This document shows positions 1 to 13,200 of a stretch of 64,000 bases of DNA, piece after piece. Position numbers and translations under genes: made by a program. The notes below the pieces were generated by a model, which searched no databases, was not told the DNA's origin, and saw only the letters and a list, made by a program, of their open reading frames with translations. The stretch is from Plumapathes pennacea (lineage: Eukaryota > Cnidaria > Anthozoa > Antipatharia > Myriopathidae): contig OZ038463.1 of the NCBI GenBank assembly GCA_964036295.1, positions 3,782,001 to 3,846,000 of the forward strand. Reading direction: 5' to 3'. The number at the start of each line of letters is the position of its first letter. The first letter of the stretch is position 1.

Positions 1-53
1 AGGCTGCTCCATAAAAAGAAGTGGAACCAAATATCACTGTCATTCACCCTTAC

Positions 54-3000
54 CTCTCCATTGTTCCAGTGACCAACGTACGTAGCACCTGAAGTGTACC
101 GCATCTCGCCCTGGCCGTTGATGCGATCGTTGACAAAGTCACCGCTGGAAAGAAGCGGGAAAAGTGAGGCCAAAAAAATTGGAAAGCCCAGTATGGTCCT
201 TTGGCTTTACGGTATATTCCTTTCAAAAGCCTTTCATAAAATATCAAACTCTTCACTTCTCAATTGTTTTGTTTTCACCTGTAAATGTTCCCATCACCTG
301 ACGTCAGGGTTCCCTTGCCGTGTTTCTGTTGGAAATAAATGGAAGGAGAAGGTATGTAATTCAAGGGAGTTCACAGAAACTTAGAACAATAACACAGACA
401 CACACAGAGACGGTCAGTTTGTGTATGGGTGTGGGAGTTTAATTGACACTTCCATACCTTGCTAGCGACCCACTGTCCACTATATAGCAGTCCATTCACA
501 CACTTCAGCTCGCCGTGGCCTTGAATTTCTCCTCGGACAAATTGGCCCTTGAAACGGTCCTTATTCGCGAAGCGTATTTCGCCCTGATTGGAAAATGCCC
601 ACAGTTCAGTAAAACACCTCGACAGCCCCATAAAACACTCCGACAGTTTAATAAATACCCCACAGTTCCATAAAAACACCCCACAGCTCTATAAAACACC
701 CCACAGTTCCATAAAAACAACCCACAGCTCTATAAAACACCCCACAGTTCCATAAAACAACCCGGCAGTTCCACAAATAAATCGACAGCTGCATGAAACA
801 CCTCGGCAGTTACATCAAACGCCCAGACAGTTCCATAAAACACCTCTGCAGTCCATAAAACACCTCGGCAGTTACATCAAACACCCGGATAGTTCCTTAA
901 AACACCTCGGCAGTCCATAAAACACCTCAGCAGTCTATAAAACACCTCGGCAGTCCATAAAACACCTCGGCAGTTCCACAAATACATCGACAGCTGCATG
1001 AAACACCTCGACAGCTCCATAAAACACCTCGGCAGTCACATCAAACACCCGGACAGTTCCATAATAAAACACCTCGGCAGTCCATAAAACACCTCGGCCG
1101 TTCCATAAAACACCTCGGCCGTTCCATAAAACACCTCAACAGGTCCATAAAACACCTCGGCAGTTCCACAAAACACCCCAACAATACCATAAAACTCCAC
1201 GATAATTCCATAAAACATCCCACGTCTCCTCAGAATTAAATCACATGACATTTTATGATGGCTCCGATGAAAACTGATTAAACTACCAATACAATTTCTT
1301 CCTGGAGGTTAAGATAATTTAGGAGTTCTCAGGGAGATTTTCCCGTGGGTTCTCGTTAGTTTAAACTTTGTTTTAGTTTTGCTGATACACCACTACATTG
1401 TTACCTGTCCATGCATCTTGCCCTCGGCCCAGTCTCCATGGTACTCATTGCCATTATTGTAATAGAGAATTCCGTGGCCATCTGCCAAGACGAAAAAATG
1501 CTGAATAAGCGACGAGGGTTTCAGAAACTTTATACTGCTGTTCCTGTTTTTGTTGCTGTTATTGCTCTGTTGTCTTGTTCTTGTTTGCATTAGCGAGACA
1601 GTGTGTGAATGCACCCATAGCTATGAAAAAATTCCAATTCCAAAACTTCCTGGCCTTAATGCACGACGTGTGTGCACGACAAAATTAATGATGCGAGGAA
1701 CCTTTGTTAGTTGTGACATGACATACAAATTAAAGTGTGACTTCACAACATGACGTCACACGTTGTGAATGCGGCAGCCTTATAAGGACATTACGTTGTT
1801 TGTCGTCCGCCCATTGGCCTTTGTACTTCTCGCCTGTACTGAAAGTCAGCTCGCCTTCACCATTCCTTTCGTCGTCCTCCCATTGACCCTACAACAGGAA
1901 ATATAAGTTAAACGGATATTATGGCCACGATAACGATGCTGATAACGATGATATTTATGACGAAGACGACGAAGATGATGACGACGGCGATGATGATGGC
2001 GACAACGACAACGATGACGGCAGTGATGACGACGATGACGACAACAACAACGCTGATTATGGTAATGACGATGAAAACAACCGCGTTAAACAATAAAAAG
2101 GACAGTGAAGATGTAAAGCAATCTTATCTCACCACATATCTTGTCTGATTGGGCCAAGCAAGGACTCCCTGACCATGTCTCTGCAACAAACAGATATACA
2201 CAAGGCGACAGTACGTTTTATTTATGGCTTTTCAGTCATATTGTTTTAGTACTGGAATAACGTCAATCTTCCTTTACCTTTCCCGAGCGAAAATCCCCGC
2301 AATATATTCTTCCGTCTTTGTACGTAAATGAAGCCTTTCGCACATCTAAAGGAAAGAAAGATGAAGGTGTGAGATGTGGTTAAGGCAAAAAATTCTCCTT
2401 TGAGTGTCTAGCCAAAGAAGAGAACGTTACATCATCAAAATCATTACAACTTCATTTTAAAAATGTGTCAATTCTTCTAGCCGACCACCTAAAGGTCTCA
2501 ATGAGTGCATTCTAATAGCAGCAGTGTTCATTTCAAACTCATGAATTGTGAAATGAAACCTAAAGGTATGACCAGTCAAAGAAAGTTCCCAGAAAGTACA
2601 TTCTTATGGAAGTGTAAATATTGTTGAGCGGACTTCACGTTTTGTAAAATGAAACCTAAAGGCGTGCCTAATCAAAGGAAGTTCATTCTAATAACAGTGT
2701 TCATGGTGTTTCTGAGCGTAATTGATGTTTATTTTGCAGGTCCGACAAGGGTTTTACTTTCCGAGAAGAAAAGACTAAAAAGAAAAAAAGAAAGACAGTA
2801 AATGGTTTTTACAGCATTCCCCGTACCAATTTCTTTTACTCCCGTGGCTTCCTCTCCATAGAACTTAATTGATACAGCGGACTCCAGTTTTTGTAGCCAA
2901 AGTTTCTTCTCGGACTTCGATCCAGCATACATGATGTGGGACCGTTCGGGCGTGAACACCTCTAGGGAGTCTTCCTTGACTGTTATGCAAGAAAATACGT

Positions 3001-3958
3001 AAAAAGTAAAAATAAGTTTAACAACTGAATAAAGACGCTTAACATAGACACAATGTATCACAGACTGAAATGATGAGAAGCGAGAGAGAAAGATACAAAG
3101 GGAGACAAATGGAAAACTAATGCACGCGTGAACGTTGTTCGGACACCATATCCGTCCTACTAGACACTTGAACTAAAAAGACGACTGATCTAGTCGGAGA
3201 TGATTTTCTTTGCCAATCAGTGTCCGAAATGAACAACCAAGAATTTTGGCATTGCCCATATGCCTTTGAAAGCCTAAGGTACACCCTAAAGGATATATTC
3301 ACTCGTCTCTGTAATTCGTTGTGAAACATGCGGCGACGAGAAACACTGTTGAGTCGGCAAGATAAAATCATTTTCGAAAAGCACATTTGCAACTTAAAGT
3401 AGCTAGAGTAGCAATGAAGTAGTTTTGAGAGTATTTATTTTGTTGTTAACAGGTCGAATGGCCGAGATTGAAGACGATTTAAAAGACGTCATATGAAAAT
3501 CATATCAAGGATCATCGTACACGTGATCTGGGCCCAGTCCTCCCCAGCAGAGGCTCAAATGAGCCCGCAAAGGATTGTAGGTTTATATATACTGTATTTT
3601 TGTTTCCGACGAGTGAACGTGTGAAAGCATGAAACAAAAGTCCTACTTGAATGGGGATCGTTATCTTGGAGGTCAGTAAACCAGACAGTCTCGAGCTCTA
3701 GGGTCAGCTCCACCTCTTGATTAAGAACGCCTTTATAAGCGAACACCAACAAGTCATTGAACAGCAAGCACTGCCGAACAAAGAGACAACAAGTGTGAAG
3801 GTGATGTGGTGTGAATGCTTAATTATCCTTACTATGCCAAGGTTCTTATTACTTTATTACATGACTTATAACTATAACTATACTATTACATTGACTGATA
3901 AGAGTATTGTATCTTTTAAAAAAAGAGAAACCCTCAAGGTCCCCGTGGAACATGATTT

Positions 3959-4002
<44 letters not shown>

Positions 4003-7000
4003 GAATAGCTCGTGCACGATACAAGTCTGCACAACAAAGGCTGGAAGATGGAAAGGCATTCTGGTAGATGCAGTCAAAGGACGTTCGTCATATCAAGTGA
4101 ATCGAAGAGTGAAGTCCTCATTTTTCAGAAGTCAAGGCCACTCTTCTTAACATTTATGTATTTTCCATATGGTGGCCGATTTAGCCTGCCTAAAGTTAGG
4201 CTCAGAAATGAGCAATCCTCAAGAGGAACCACTGACACAAACCCAAGAACATTTTAGCGATCATTGCAATACAGAACGTCGCAAATCATCTAATCGGAGA
4301 ACGTTTCCTTAGCCAATCAGCACTCGCAAAGTCAATAACCAACAGTTCAAATCCCAGATGCTGTTGCGCTTTTTGGACCTTGTTTACAAACACTGTCGGC
4401 CATATTGGATTATCTAACGTATACTTTCGTTATTTTACGTATCATCCGAGCTATTCCTACTCCGGAATAGTCCCTAAAGATTACATCATGCTTTTACGCA
4501 ATACCTTGTTCACTCTGGTGTTTCCTGATAGAGTCACTTCACCCGTTTTGAAGAGTGCACGCCCTGGAACTTCATAAGCCTTGGCAAAGAAAACAGAGAT
4601 GAATATAATAAACCCAACAAACTATTCGTGCAAGATGGTGGAGAAAATGAGACTGAAGAAGTAGAAAGAAAAACAGGCAGCAAATCAAAGATAACTAAAC
4701 AACGAAAGAAAGAGAAATCAGGAAAAGGGAGGACCAGACGAAAGAGACAGAAAGAACACAGATAGCGAGACAAACAGAAACAAGCAGGCAGAAAATATGG
4801 AAACAATGAAGCACAGGCAGGGAAATCAGAGACGGCGAATTATCTCTTTCAAAGTTCATACTTCAATTTCATACAAAATAACGGAACTCAGCAAGCCATA
4901 GTTCATCAATAAAATCTGAGCAGAAACTCGAGAAAGCACCGTATTATTTGTAAGTTTCTTTGTTCACAAGTTACCTGCAGGCCAATGACTCTGGATCGGA
5001 GTTCCGCCATTGCTTTCTGACCCTGAACAGCTTGAAGGCGATTGTTTATGTACTCTGCAACTTTGTTCTAAAAACAAAAACGCACACAAAAGCACCAAAA
5101 TAATCGATACAATTTCTAACATCGAGGACGCGAGACCGATGGAAGTTCTCCTTCTCTGTTAAATAAACTCGCATGCTCTGCTCGACTGATCACAAATGCG
5201 CGATGAAGTGAAGCTCGTCCTCTTTCTTATCCGACCATGTGTTTATTAAATATTTCTGGTTAGACATTGAAAGGAGAAACGTTCCCTTGATTACACGAGG
5301 GGTGATGTAAACGCCTACCATTTCTTTCAAGGCCTTCTCCACATCCCGATAATCTGGGTGTTTCTCGGGAGTTCGTTTTAGCAGCTCCTGCAGCAAAGAC
5401 AGAAATTATAATTGAATATTGCATGGGCACGGTAAACTGATGAACGCCTGCTATTAATGCAAGCTTTTCTAGTCTTTGCTATGGCCATAGTCTGGCGTCT
5501 AACCAATAAAAAAGAACATGCCGATTTTTTTCACAAAGAATCCTTGAACCTTGGACCATGATTTCCACGTAATTTTCTACGGTCGATGTTAAAGTGCCTG
5601 CACCTTTCTCAGTTGGGTTAGTGTCAGTCAACTCTCTCTAAGCGGACACCTTCTCTAAAGCGGACACCTCTCTAAGGCGGACAGCATGCAGAGTTGGTCC
5701 TTGCCAATTTTCACTTGTTTCTCTGCAGCTGAACTCTCTCTAAGACGGACACTAAAAAGTAAATGCTAGTCCCGAAGGTGTCCACCTCAGAGACAGAGAC
5801 AGAGACAGAGAGAGACAGAGAGAGAGCTCCATTCAGCCAGAAGGGATTTCTTTTACTGTTGTTGTCGTCACGTTACCTTGAGCAAGAGAATGTAGCGCGG
5901 GATTCTGTGGACAACGCTGATTAGATAGACAGGCAGTGTTATTCCAGGCTGACAAATAGGATGGAGATAGCAGTTCTGAACAAGAAAAGGAAAGCAACAC
6001 ATCGATCAGGTCTCACTGATACATGGTGCCATGTACTCAACTTTATTCGCTATCACTGCATGATGTAAATACTATATATCATGAAGTCTATCATAATTTA
6101 CACGTAGTTTATAGATGCAGCCCCCTGGTCTCTGTACTCTGTAATATGGATATATATTTCCAATTGTTAAGGCCTGGCAAAACGAGGACACATTGTGGCG
6201 GCAACATTGCTAGCGCGCGCATGTTTCCCAAATGTTGCCCCGTTTTACCACGTGCGAAACATTTGTTGCGGACACAAATTTGTGTCCTGGACACAAAAAA
6301 TGTTTCTGAAAAACTTCAGAAACATTTGTTATGTCCACGCGGAACGCAACAATGTTGCCGCACGTTTTGCCACCCTGGAAACATCGAAGGACACAATGTT
6401 GCCGCCACAATGTGTCCTCGTTTTGCCAGGCCGTTAGTGTGTCTGTTGTATACGTTTGAGGATCAAACTTCGTATTTAAGAAACATAATATTTTGAAAAG
6501 GAGTGACCGCCTGCCTTCAGAAATGTTTCAAAGTCCTTTCTTTTGGTCTTGAGTTTGATCAGTTTTTCGGCATCATCATAGTTATTGCAGAAAGTGGCAT
6601 AGATTTTTAGCTGTGGAGCCTGGTGGAACACAGGGAAAGAAAATGCACATTTAACACTTGAAAAATACAGAATAGGGAAACTGTGAATGAACAAGGGAAG
6701 GGAGAAAGGGTGACACAGGGCCAAGGGAGCAAGGAAAGGAAGGAGCATGGCAAAAAGGATGAAGGCAAAGAGACCGGAAAGAAGAAAGACAAGGAAAGGA
6801 AGGATAGATAACAGGAAGGAGGAAGGGAAGCGCAAAGAGAAGAATAGATGGAAAGAGGCAGTTGGAGTAGGGAGGTAGACTGAGGGGAGAGGGAAGACTG
6901 AGGCAATAGGAAGACTGAGAAGGGAGATTAAGAGAGGAGGAACATTAAGGGAGGGCAGAAAAAGGACATCTATATTGCAAATAGCAAACTTGAAATGTTT

Positions 7001-10000
7001 AGTTGAAATGCCACACAAACCGCTTGGATGAAGATTTGTCCAATGCATTGGGTTTCAGTCCAGTGGCTGATTTTCTCCAGCATATTGAACAGGATGCTTT
7101 TGTTTATTACGAAAATCCTACAATCAGAAGATAATATTAATGAGGCTGGTTGAACACAAAACCTTCAACATAAACATAAACATGGACAGCTAGTTTATAG
7201 CAATGTTTGTAAAAAATTTTACAATCCAGCAAACAAGCTAACATCTAAAACTAAATGCAGCAAAGGCAGGGAGGACTTTCCTGAAATAATCTGTGGGAGT
7301 GCAAGGCCTTTAGTACCTTAAATTATTATCAAATTCTCGCACTTACTGTTGTATGTTGGAAAACAATGTGTTCAACTCCTTGGAATCCAGGAATTCTTCC
7401 AGAGGATTCTTGAAAAGCTGAAATAGTGTTGAACAGAAAAATGGCCACACAAAATTCTACTACACTCCAAAGTCCCCTTCTTCCTAATGTTGATGTGTTA
7501 AGAAGGTACAGCATGACATTTAAATTATGAACACTGTTATTCATTTTTGGTGTGTGACCAAATTCAAGTGGTACATTTGAATAAGCATGGAAACCATCAC
7601 TTTCTCACTGACTTTGAAATTTGATGTATGTCTATTGCTGTCTGACAAGTTAAATAGAAAAGTAGCTGCTTCAACTGTCACATGGCATGTCTAATTTATG
7701 AAACCGGCAGAACCAATGGAATCCTAACCATAACCATAAGCTTAATCCCAACCCTAGCCCTAAGTTATGCTTAGGGCTAGGGTTAGGGTTAATGTTAGGG
7801 TTAGGTATAGAGTTAGAGTTAGGGTTCCGTTGTTTCCATTGCTTCCGTAAATTAGACATGGTGACTGTCACATGCACATTTCCTATTTGTGTTGTTAGGG
7901 AAACTGCTATATACTGTGATAGTGGTTTTATGTCTGGGACCAGCATCACTGCTTAATTATTTGGGCAAAAAAACTTAATAAAAAAATACAAAGGGTGGGG
8001 AGAGTGGGGGAGAAGTTGACATGACACCACCCCTGCCAAAACTCACCTCAATGATGGTTTCCATTCCCCTGACAAAAGTTCTCTCTGTGGTGTACAGTTC
8101 AAGGGCCACTTGGGCCCTTTTGTACGAGGGAAAGTTGGAAAATGTCAAGGGCAGTTGATCTGTTATCAGTGTCACATGCTCATGTTGCTGCAAAGAGAAA
8201 ATAATGGTGATCTGTACTTTGCTTTTCATCTGTATTCTTCCATTTCAAAACTAATATTATTATTGAATGAATTAAAAACAAAAAACAAAAACAAAAACAA
8301 AAATTAAAAAAACAGATGGATCCATGGCTGGCCACCAGTGTCTATAGGTATTGTAATTTTAGTTTGCCAGTCTTCCCAACCTCCGCCCCTCAATGGGGGG
8401 GAAGGGGGATTCTGCCCCTCAACCTGAGCCGGTGCCTCTGCAGCGAACGCATCTACTGCAGTATGTTGCCTTCCTGGCCCGAACACTCAAAGTGCCCACT
8501 ATAAAGAGCTACATCAACATTGTGGGCATCCTCCACAAAGGGTTTGGGTTTCCTAACCCCCTGCTAGATAATTGGCCAATTAAATCTCTTATAATCGGCA
8601 TTAAACACGTGAAAGGTCAGCCACCTAACCAGAAGCTACACAACCCTTCCATTGCTCCGACTAATTCACTCAAAGCTCAATCCGCTTTCAATCTTTGATG
8701 CCTCTTTCTGGGCTACCTGCTTAGTTGCCTTTTTTCGGCCCATTCCACAAATCACACCTGCTGCCTACTTCCGTTAAACACTTTAACCCTACTAAGCAGT
8801 TCACCAAAGCCAACTTTAAATTCAACCCTTGGGGCATCCTTCTTACCATAAGATGGAGCAAAACCATACAATTCCGGGAGAGGGTAGTTTGCATTCCCCT
8901 TCCCAAGATCCCGGGCTCACCCTTATTATTCACTCTGGTTATTCAAGCCTTCCATTTCACTGCACAGGCAGATGATGACAGCCAAGCCTTCAACTGGCTT
9001 AACCAGTCTATGTTAGACCTCAGAGTACTCACCTACAAGATGTTTATGAGCAAGCTCAGAGCAACCCTACAGTTGGTAGGCATTCAGGCTGATGCCTATG
9101 CGGGTCACTCTTTTCGGGGGGGAGGGGCTTCTTTTGCCTACCAATCCGGGGTTCCTCTCGAGCTTATCGAAGTATTAGGGGACTGGCGATCCAATGCAGT
9201 ACTCCTTTATCTCACCATCCCTCTTAACATTAGATTAGAGTCTGCCAATCTATTATGTAAATCAGTTCTATCTACTAACCACACTACCACTACTCCATTA
9301 CTTAATTAGGGGTTTGGGAACATTTACCAATATTGTATAGGTAGTCATTATTTCTAATGTACTGTATGTGTATTTAATTAAGCTAAGGATCAAGTTGTAA
9401 TAAAGACTGCGGGAGCTCAAATTGTGTTGAGTCTTGTTCATTGTGTTAAGACTGGGTAACTGCTAAACTCACTCACGTAAAATTCCAGTGATTGGTGGTT
9501 AATGCTCTTCCCCAGTCCTCCTGGTAAAGTCATCCATCTGCTAGAGCGACGGTTGGACCGTTCTTTCACTTTTTGGGCAACTACTGATGTATTTCCCCCT
9601 TTTGATGCAAAACAAAAAATATTTAGTTTCAAGTCTCAAAGCCATGATTCTTTGTCCAAATGAAACTTAATGGCAATCAATATAATCATGAACTACTGTA
9701 CATTATTATGAAAAAAAAATGCTCCTAATTTGCATATTCATTTGAAAGCTTTTATTTGAGTGGCCAGGTATTGAGCAATATTCAACTTTAGCAATGAAAA
9801 CAACTGAACCAGAGAAAACTTTATACTGAATGCCTTTTTCAGTCTTGGCCTCAAACTCAGGGCATAGATAAATCTAGAGATACCCACATTTCCACAGAAA
9901 CATATTTAAGAAGTGTTTTGATAATGTAACACAAAATAAGAGCAAAAAGTTACAACTGCATGGCCACTTCTTTCAGTAGTCTTGGTGGCTCCTAAAATGC

Positions 10001-10218
10001 CTGTTTCTATTTTTGAGCTCCATGCAGGCTAGAGTGCGTATTGCATGTGCTTATTGGTGCAATATACTTCCTGGCTCAGTGAGGGAAATTAGGTGCTCAT
10101 TTCATACCTGAGTGCTCTTCATCCAATATTCTGATTGTCTTAGTTTATTTCTCACTGAATATGTGGGTGTAAGAAGGGCCTTTGTAGATTTTTACTCAAC
10201 ACTGATCAAATACTCACA

Positions 10219-10256
<38 letters not shown>

Positions 10257-13200
10257 AGTAGATAACAAAATAATGCAAATACATGGTGAGTTTGGAGTTT
10301 GGCAAAGCATAATGTATACCTGACAGTGTATAGGCCAAGTAACCCTTTCACTGCTGAGCTCATAATACAAATTCTCCCAACCATTCATAAAGAAGAGGAT
10401 GATGTACTGTTACAAGTATTGATAATTTGATCAGCTTTTATCTCAACAAGTGTATAGTGTGATATGAATCTCTGTGAGAATAACAGAGAGTCAGCAAGAG
10501 TGAAAGGTTTAATTCACCTGTCTAGACAAGCAGTTTCTGTACTAAAATTCAGGACACCTCTAACCTGCTGCACTAAATGTTGCTGAGTATCTCAGCTTGG
10601 GTTTACGCCGTCTAGGTGGGGCGGATGGTACTGCACTGAACTCATGCTCCTTACCATCTGGGATGCGCTCTTTCTCACTATTGTCAGGTGGATCTTCTGG
10701 AGAGCCTGTATCCACATCATCAGCAGGGAGAAATTTTATGAGTGACACACTAGTTTCCTCAGGACTTAGCGGAAGGCTGGAAGTTTGATCGAAAGAAATT
10801 GCGGCCCGATCTGACATAAAATTCTTTCTCTTTGTTTTTGCTGTGTTCTCAATCTTTGGTAGAGTCTCCTTCTTTTCTGGAATGTTCTCCACTTGAGAGA
10901 CATTTCCCTTAGAGAGTCCACTTTTGCTGTTCAACCCAGTCAGTTCCACCTGATTTTGTGACCCAGCGACATTTTCAGGAGTGTAATACCACTCCGTCTG
11001 TTTATGAAGATCTTGAGAGGTGTTCGCTCTTTGTTTGTCAGTTCTTTCACTTTCTGTCTTTATTACCTTTCCTTGATCTTGTAACTCAGTTGTTTGCTGT
11101 AGATTATGTGAGTGGTTTTGTGAATTTATACTGTCAGATGCAGGACAACCAGCCAACCTCCCATTAAAATGCTTTCCATCCAGAGAATCAGTGGCCATAC
11201 TAGGCAAATCTGCAGATGTAGCAGCTTGTTTCTGATTTAATTTTCCTTGACTGCCTTGTGACATGTTATTCCCTATAAATAATCAGAACATAGTCTACTG
11301 TACAGTGTACATATTTTTAAAAACCTTCATTAGGCAGAGTAACTTTCATATGAAGAAAACTGTTGGCTCACCATATGAAATTAGCAGCTATATATCATCC
11401 TTTAGTTCAAGATTCTAATGGTGTCCAATTTTCATACATCGACTCATAGTCAATTCATATCTTTTCTCTACAGCGACAAAGTCCAAAACTATAGCTCTCC
11501 CAACTGCTAACGTTTCCATTCTTTTAGAAAAACCCATGTAACAGTACCCTGCCAGACAGAGGTTCCAAGGAGAAAGGAGTCTCTGCTTGCAAGCTTGATT
11601 TCCTACCAAGTATGCACAAGATTGTGTGCATTTGACATTGCAGATGCACAGTGAGCCAGTAAAAGTGATTAGATGACTACAAGCAGTAGTGCGAACTCTA
11701 AAATGTATGACATGTAAAATTTTAACCTAGTAAAAAACTGGCTTATTGAAAATTTAATGGCCTGGTCTTAGCTGTAGACAGTGGCTCATCAAAGAATCAG
11801 ACAGTTGCATGAAGAACTGAGGTTTCTTTCTCCTTAGAACCTCTTTCTGGCAGAGGAGTAGTACTGTTTTAACTGTCCTCAATCAAACTTTAATTTGTCA
11901 ACCCCTCTCACTAATTTGGGAAGTTTTGAAGCACATGAACACTCACCATCTGCCAGACGATGCCCAGAACCCTTTTTACTAACGTTCCTTTGAATCACTG
12001 CTTCCTTGATGTCAGCTTCAGTGGTCACATCAATTGGATCAACTTGTATAATTTCTAGGCTTCCAGATCGGTTTTTTATCACCTTGTATGACTTCCTTCG
12101 CTCTTGGCTGCCAATCTGCCTGGTCTTAATTGCTGGTCTGCCCTCTTCAAAGACATCATCATTAGATACATCATCTGTAACCAAAACACATCCTGGGCCA
12201 GGAAAGTGCTGCAAGATATCTTCTTCTGTCAAAGATGATGCACTCTTCTTGCTTTCTCTTTCTCCATCTAAACCCGTTGGAAAAGTTCTACATTCGTTGG
12301 CTTTACCTTGAACTGTCTGACGATCTTCTTTGTCACTAATACCAGCAAATGGCAGGCCATGCAGCAATGCAGCATCTTTATTTTGTTCATTCTCAGTGTC
12401 ACTGTGGGGATCCATGGGTTCATTTTTGAAGATTCCCAACATTCCTTGAACTGTATCTACATGGACAGCTGTGCCTTGCTCGCATTCTTTGACACTTTCC
12501 TAACAACAAAGTTATATGTCAGAAGGAATCGAAAGTTAATTTAAAACATCTAGAGGGTATTCTGCTTTTTTTTTTCTGCAAATGATAATATACTAGCTAT
12601 AGGTATGATAACTATGCTGAGTGTCTGTAAATGTATAAAACTAACTAAAGTCATGCATGTTTCACCGGAATTTGAGTTCCATGGCAATGCACTACAAGTG
12701 CCTAAACAACAACAACAACATGCTGTATAATCATACCCTACGATCAATTAAACTAATTCTGTCTAAAGTGATGAATCTTTTTTTTTTTTTTTTTTTTTTT
12801 TTCACTTTATTTAAAAATATACAACCTATACTTACACATGTTTATAACAAACATTTAATGGCTAATCCATATGATCACCACCTGTGTGTGTGTGGCTTTC
12901 ATGTCAAAATACCACTGAGGATGTTGATAATGTTTTGATTTTATTAATTGGTGTATAAAGGAATTTTTATATAAACTTCCAGTTAGTATTAGTAAACAAA
13001 GGTCAATATAATTAATTATTTGACATATGGGGCACATATCTCTACCTAGGGTCGGTGTCAGATTGGCTGAAATCACACTATAAACGCTCCACACATTTTA
13101 GAGTTATCACAAATTCACATACCTCTGGCTTAGGCTCACAACCACCAAAAGCTTCGGCGAATTTCACATCGTACTCGCCCTCTGAGCTGGATGTATAGGA

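Larger units (their letters stand above)
54..2345 (-). other. MORN-repeat exons of the alsin-like gene
   Basis: Seven short exons (68, 48, 94, 77, 126, 47 and 91 nt) encode about eight MORN units of the form Y-x-G-x-W/F-x(5)-G-x-G-x-(L/M). Examples are DGRIYCGDFRSGK, HGQGVLAWPNQTRYV, GEKYKGQWADD, GNEYHGDWAEGKMHGQ, GLLYSGQWVASK and GATYVGHWNNGE. MORN units often end at exon borders here, as is common in this family. The last donor (GAG|GTAAGG at 53-52) shows that the coding region continues beyond the window. Confidence 0.85.
4975..8187 (-). other. DH (RhoGEF) domain exons of the alsin-like gene
   Basis: Seven exons encode the Dbl-homology helix bundle. The first carries the CR1-like helix (RAQVALELYTTERTFVRGM). 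The next two give the NPLEEFLDS...LFSNIQ segment and the INKSILFNMLEKI helix. Then come the LKIYATFCNNYDDA segment and the CR3-like helix HRIPRYILLLKELLKRTPE, the signature of the exchange surface. The last exon (NKVAEYINNRL) is the C-terminal helix leading into PH. All joins keep phase. The exon ending at 6515 needs a GC-AG intron (AAG|GCAGGC). Confidence 0.82.

Noticed and set aside
601..1220. CRISPR-like appearance of regularly spaced repeats
   Set aside because: The units are contiguous, without unique spacers, in a eukaryotic intron; this is a minisatellite.
6476..7048. 190-codon minus-strand frame
   Set aside because: Most of it translates the polypurine/polypyrimidine tract. Only the segment overlapping exon 6619-6515 and part of exon 7117-7021 is real.
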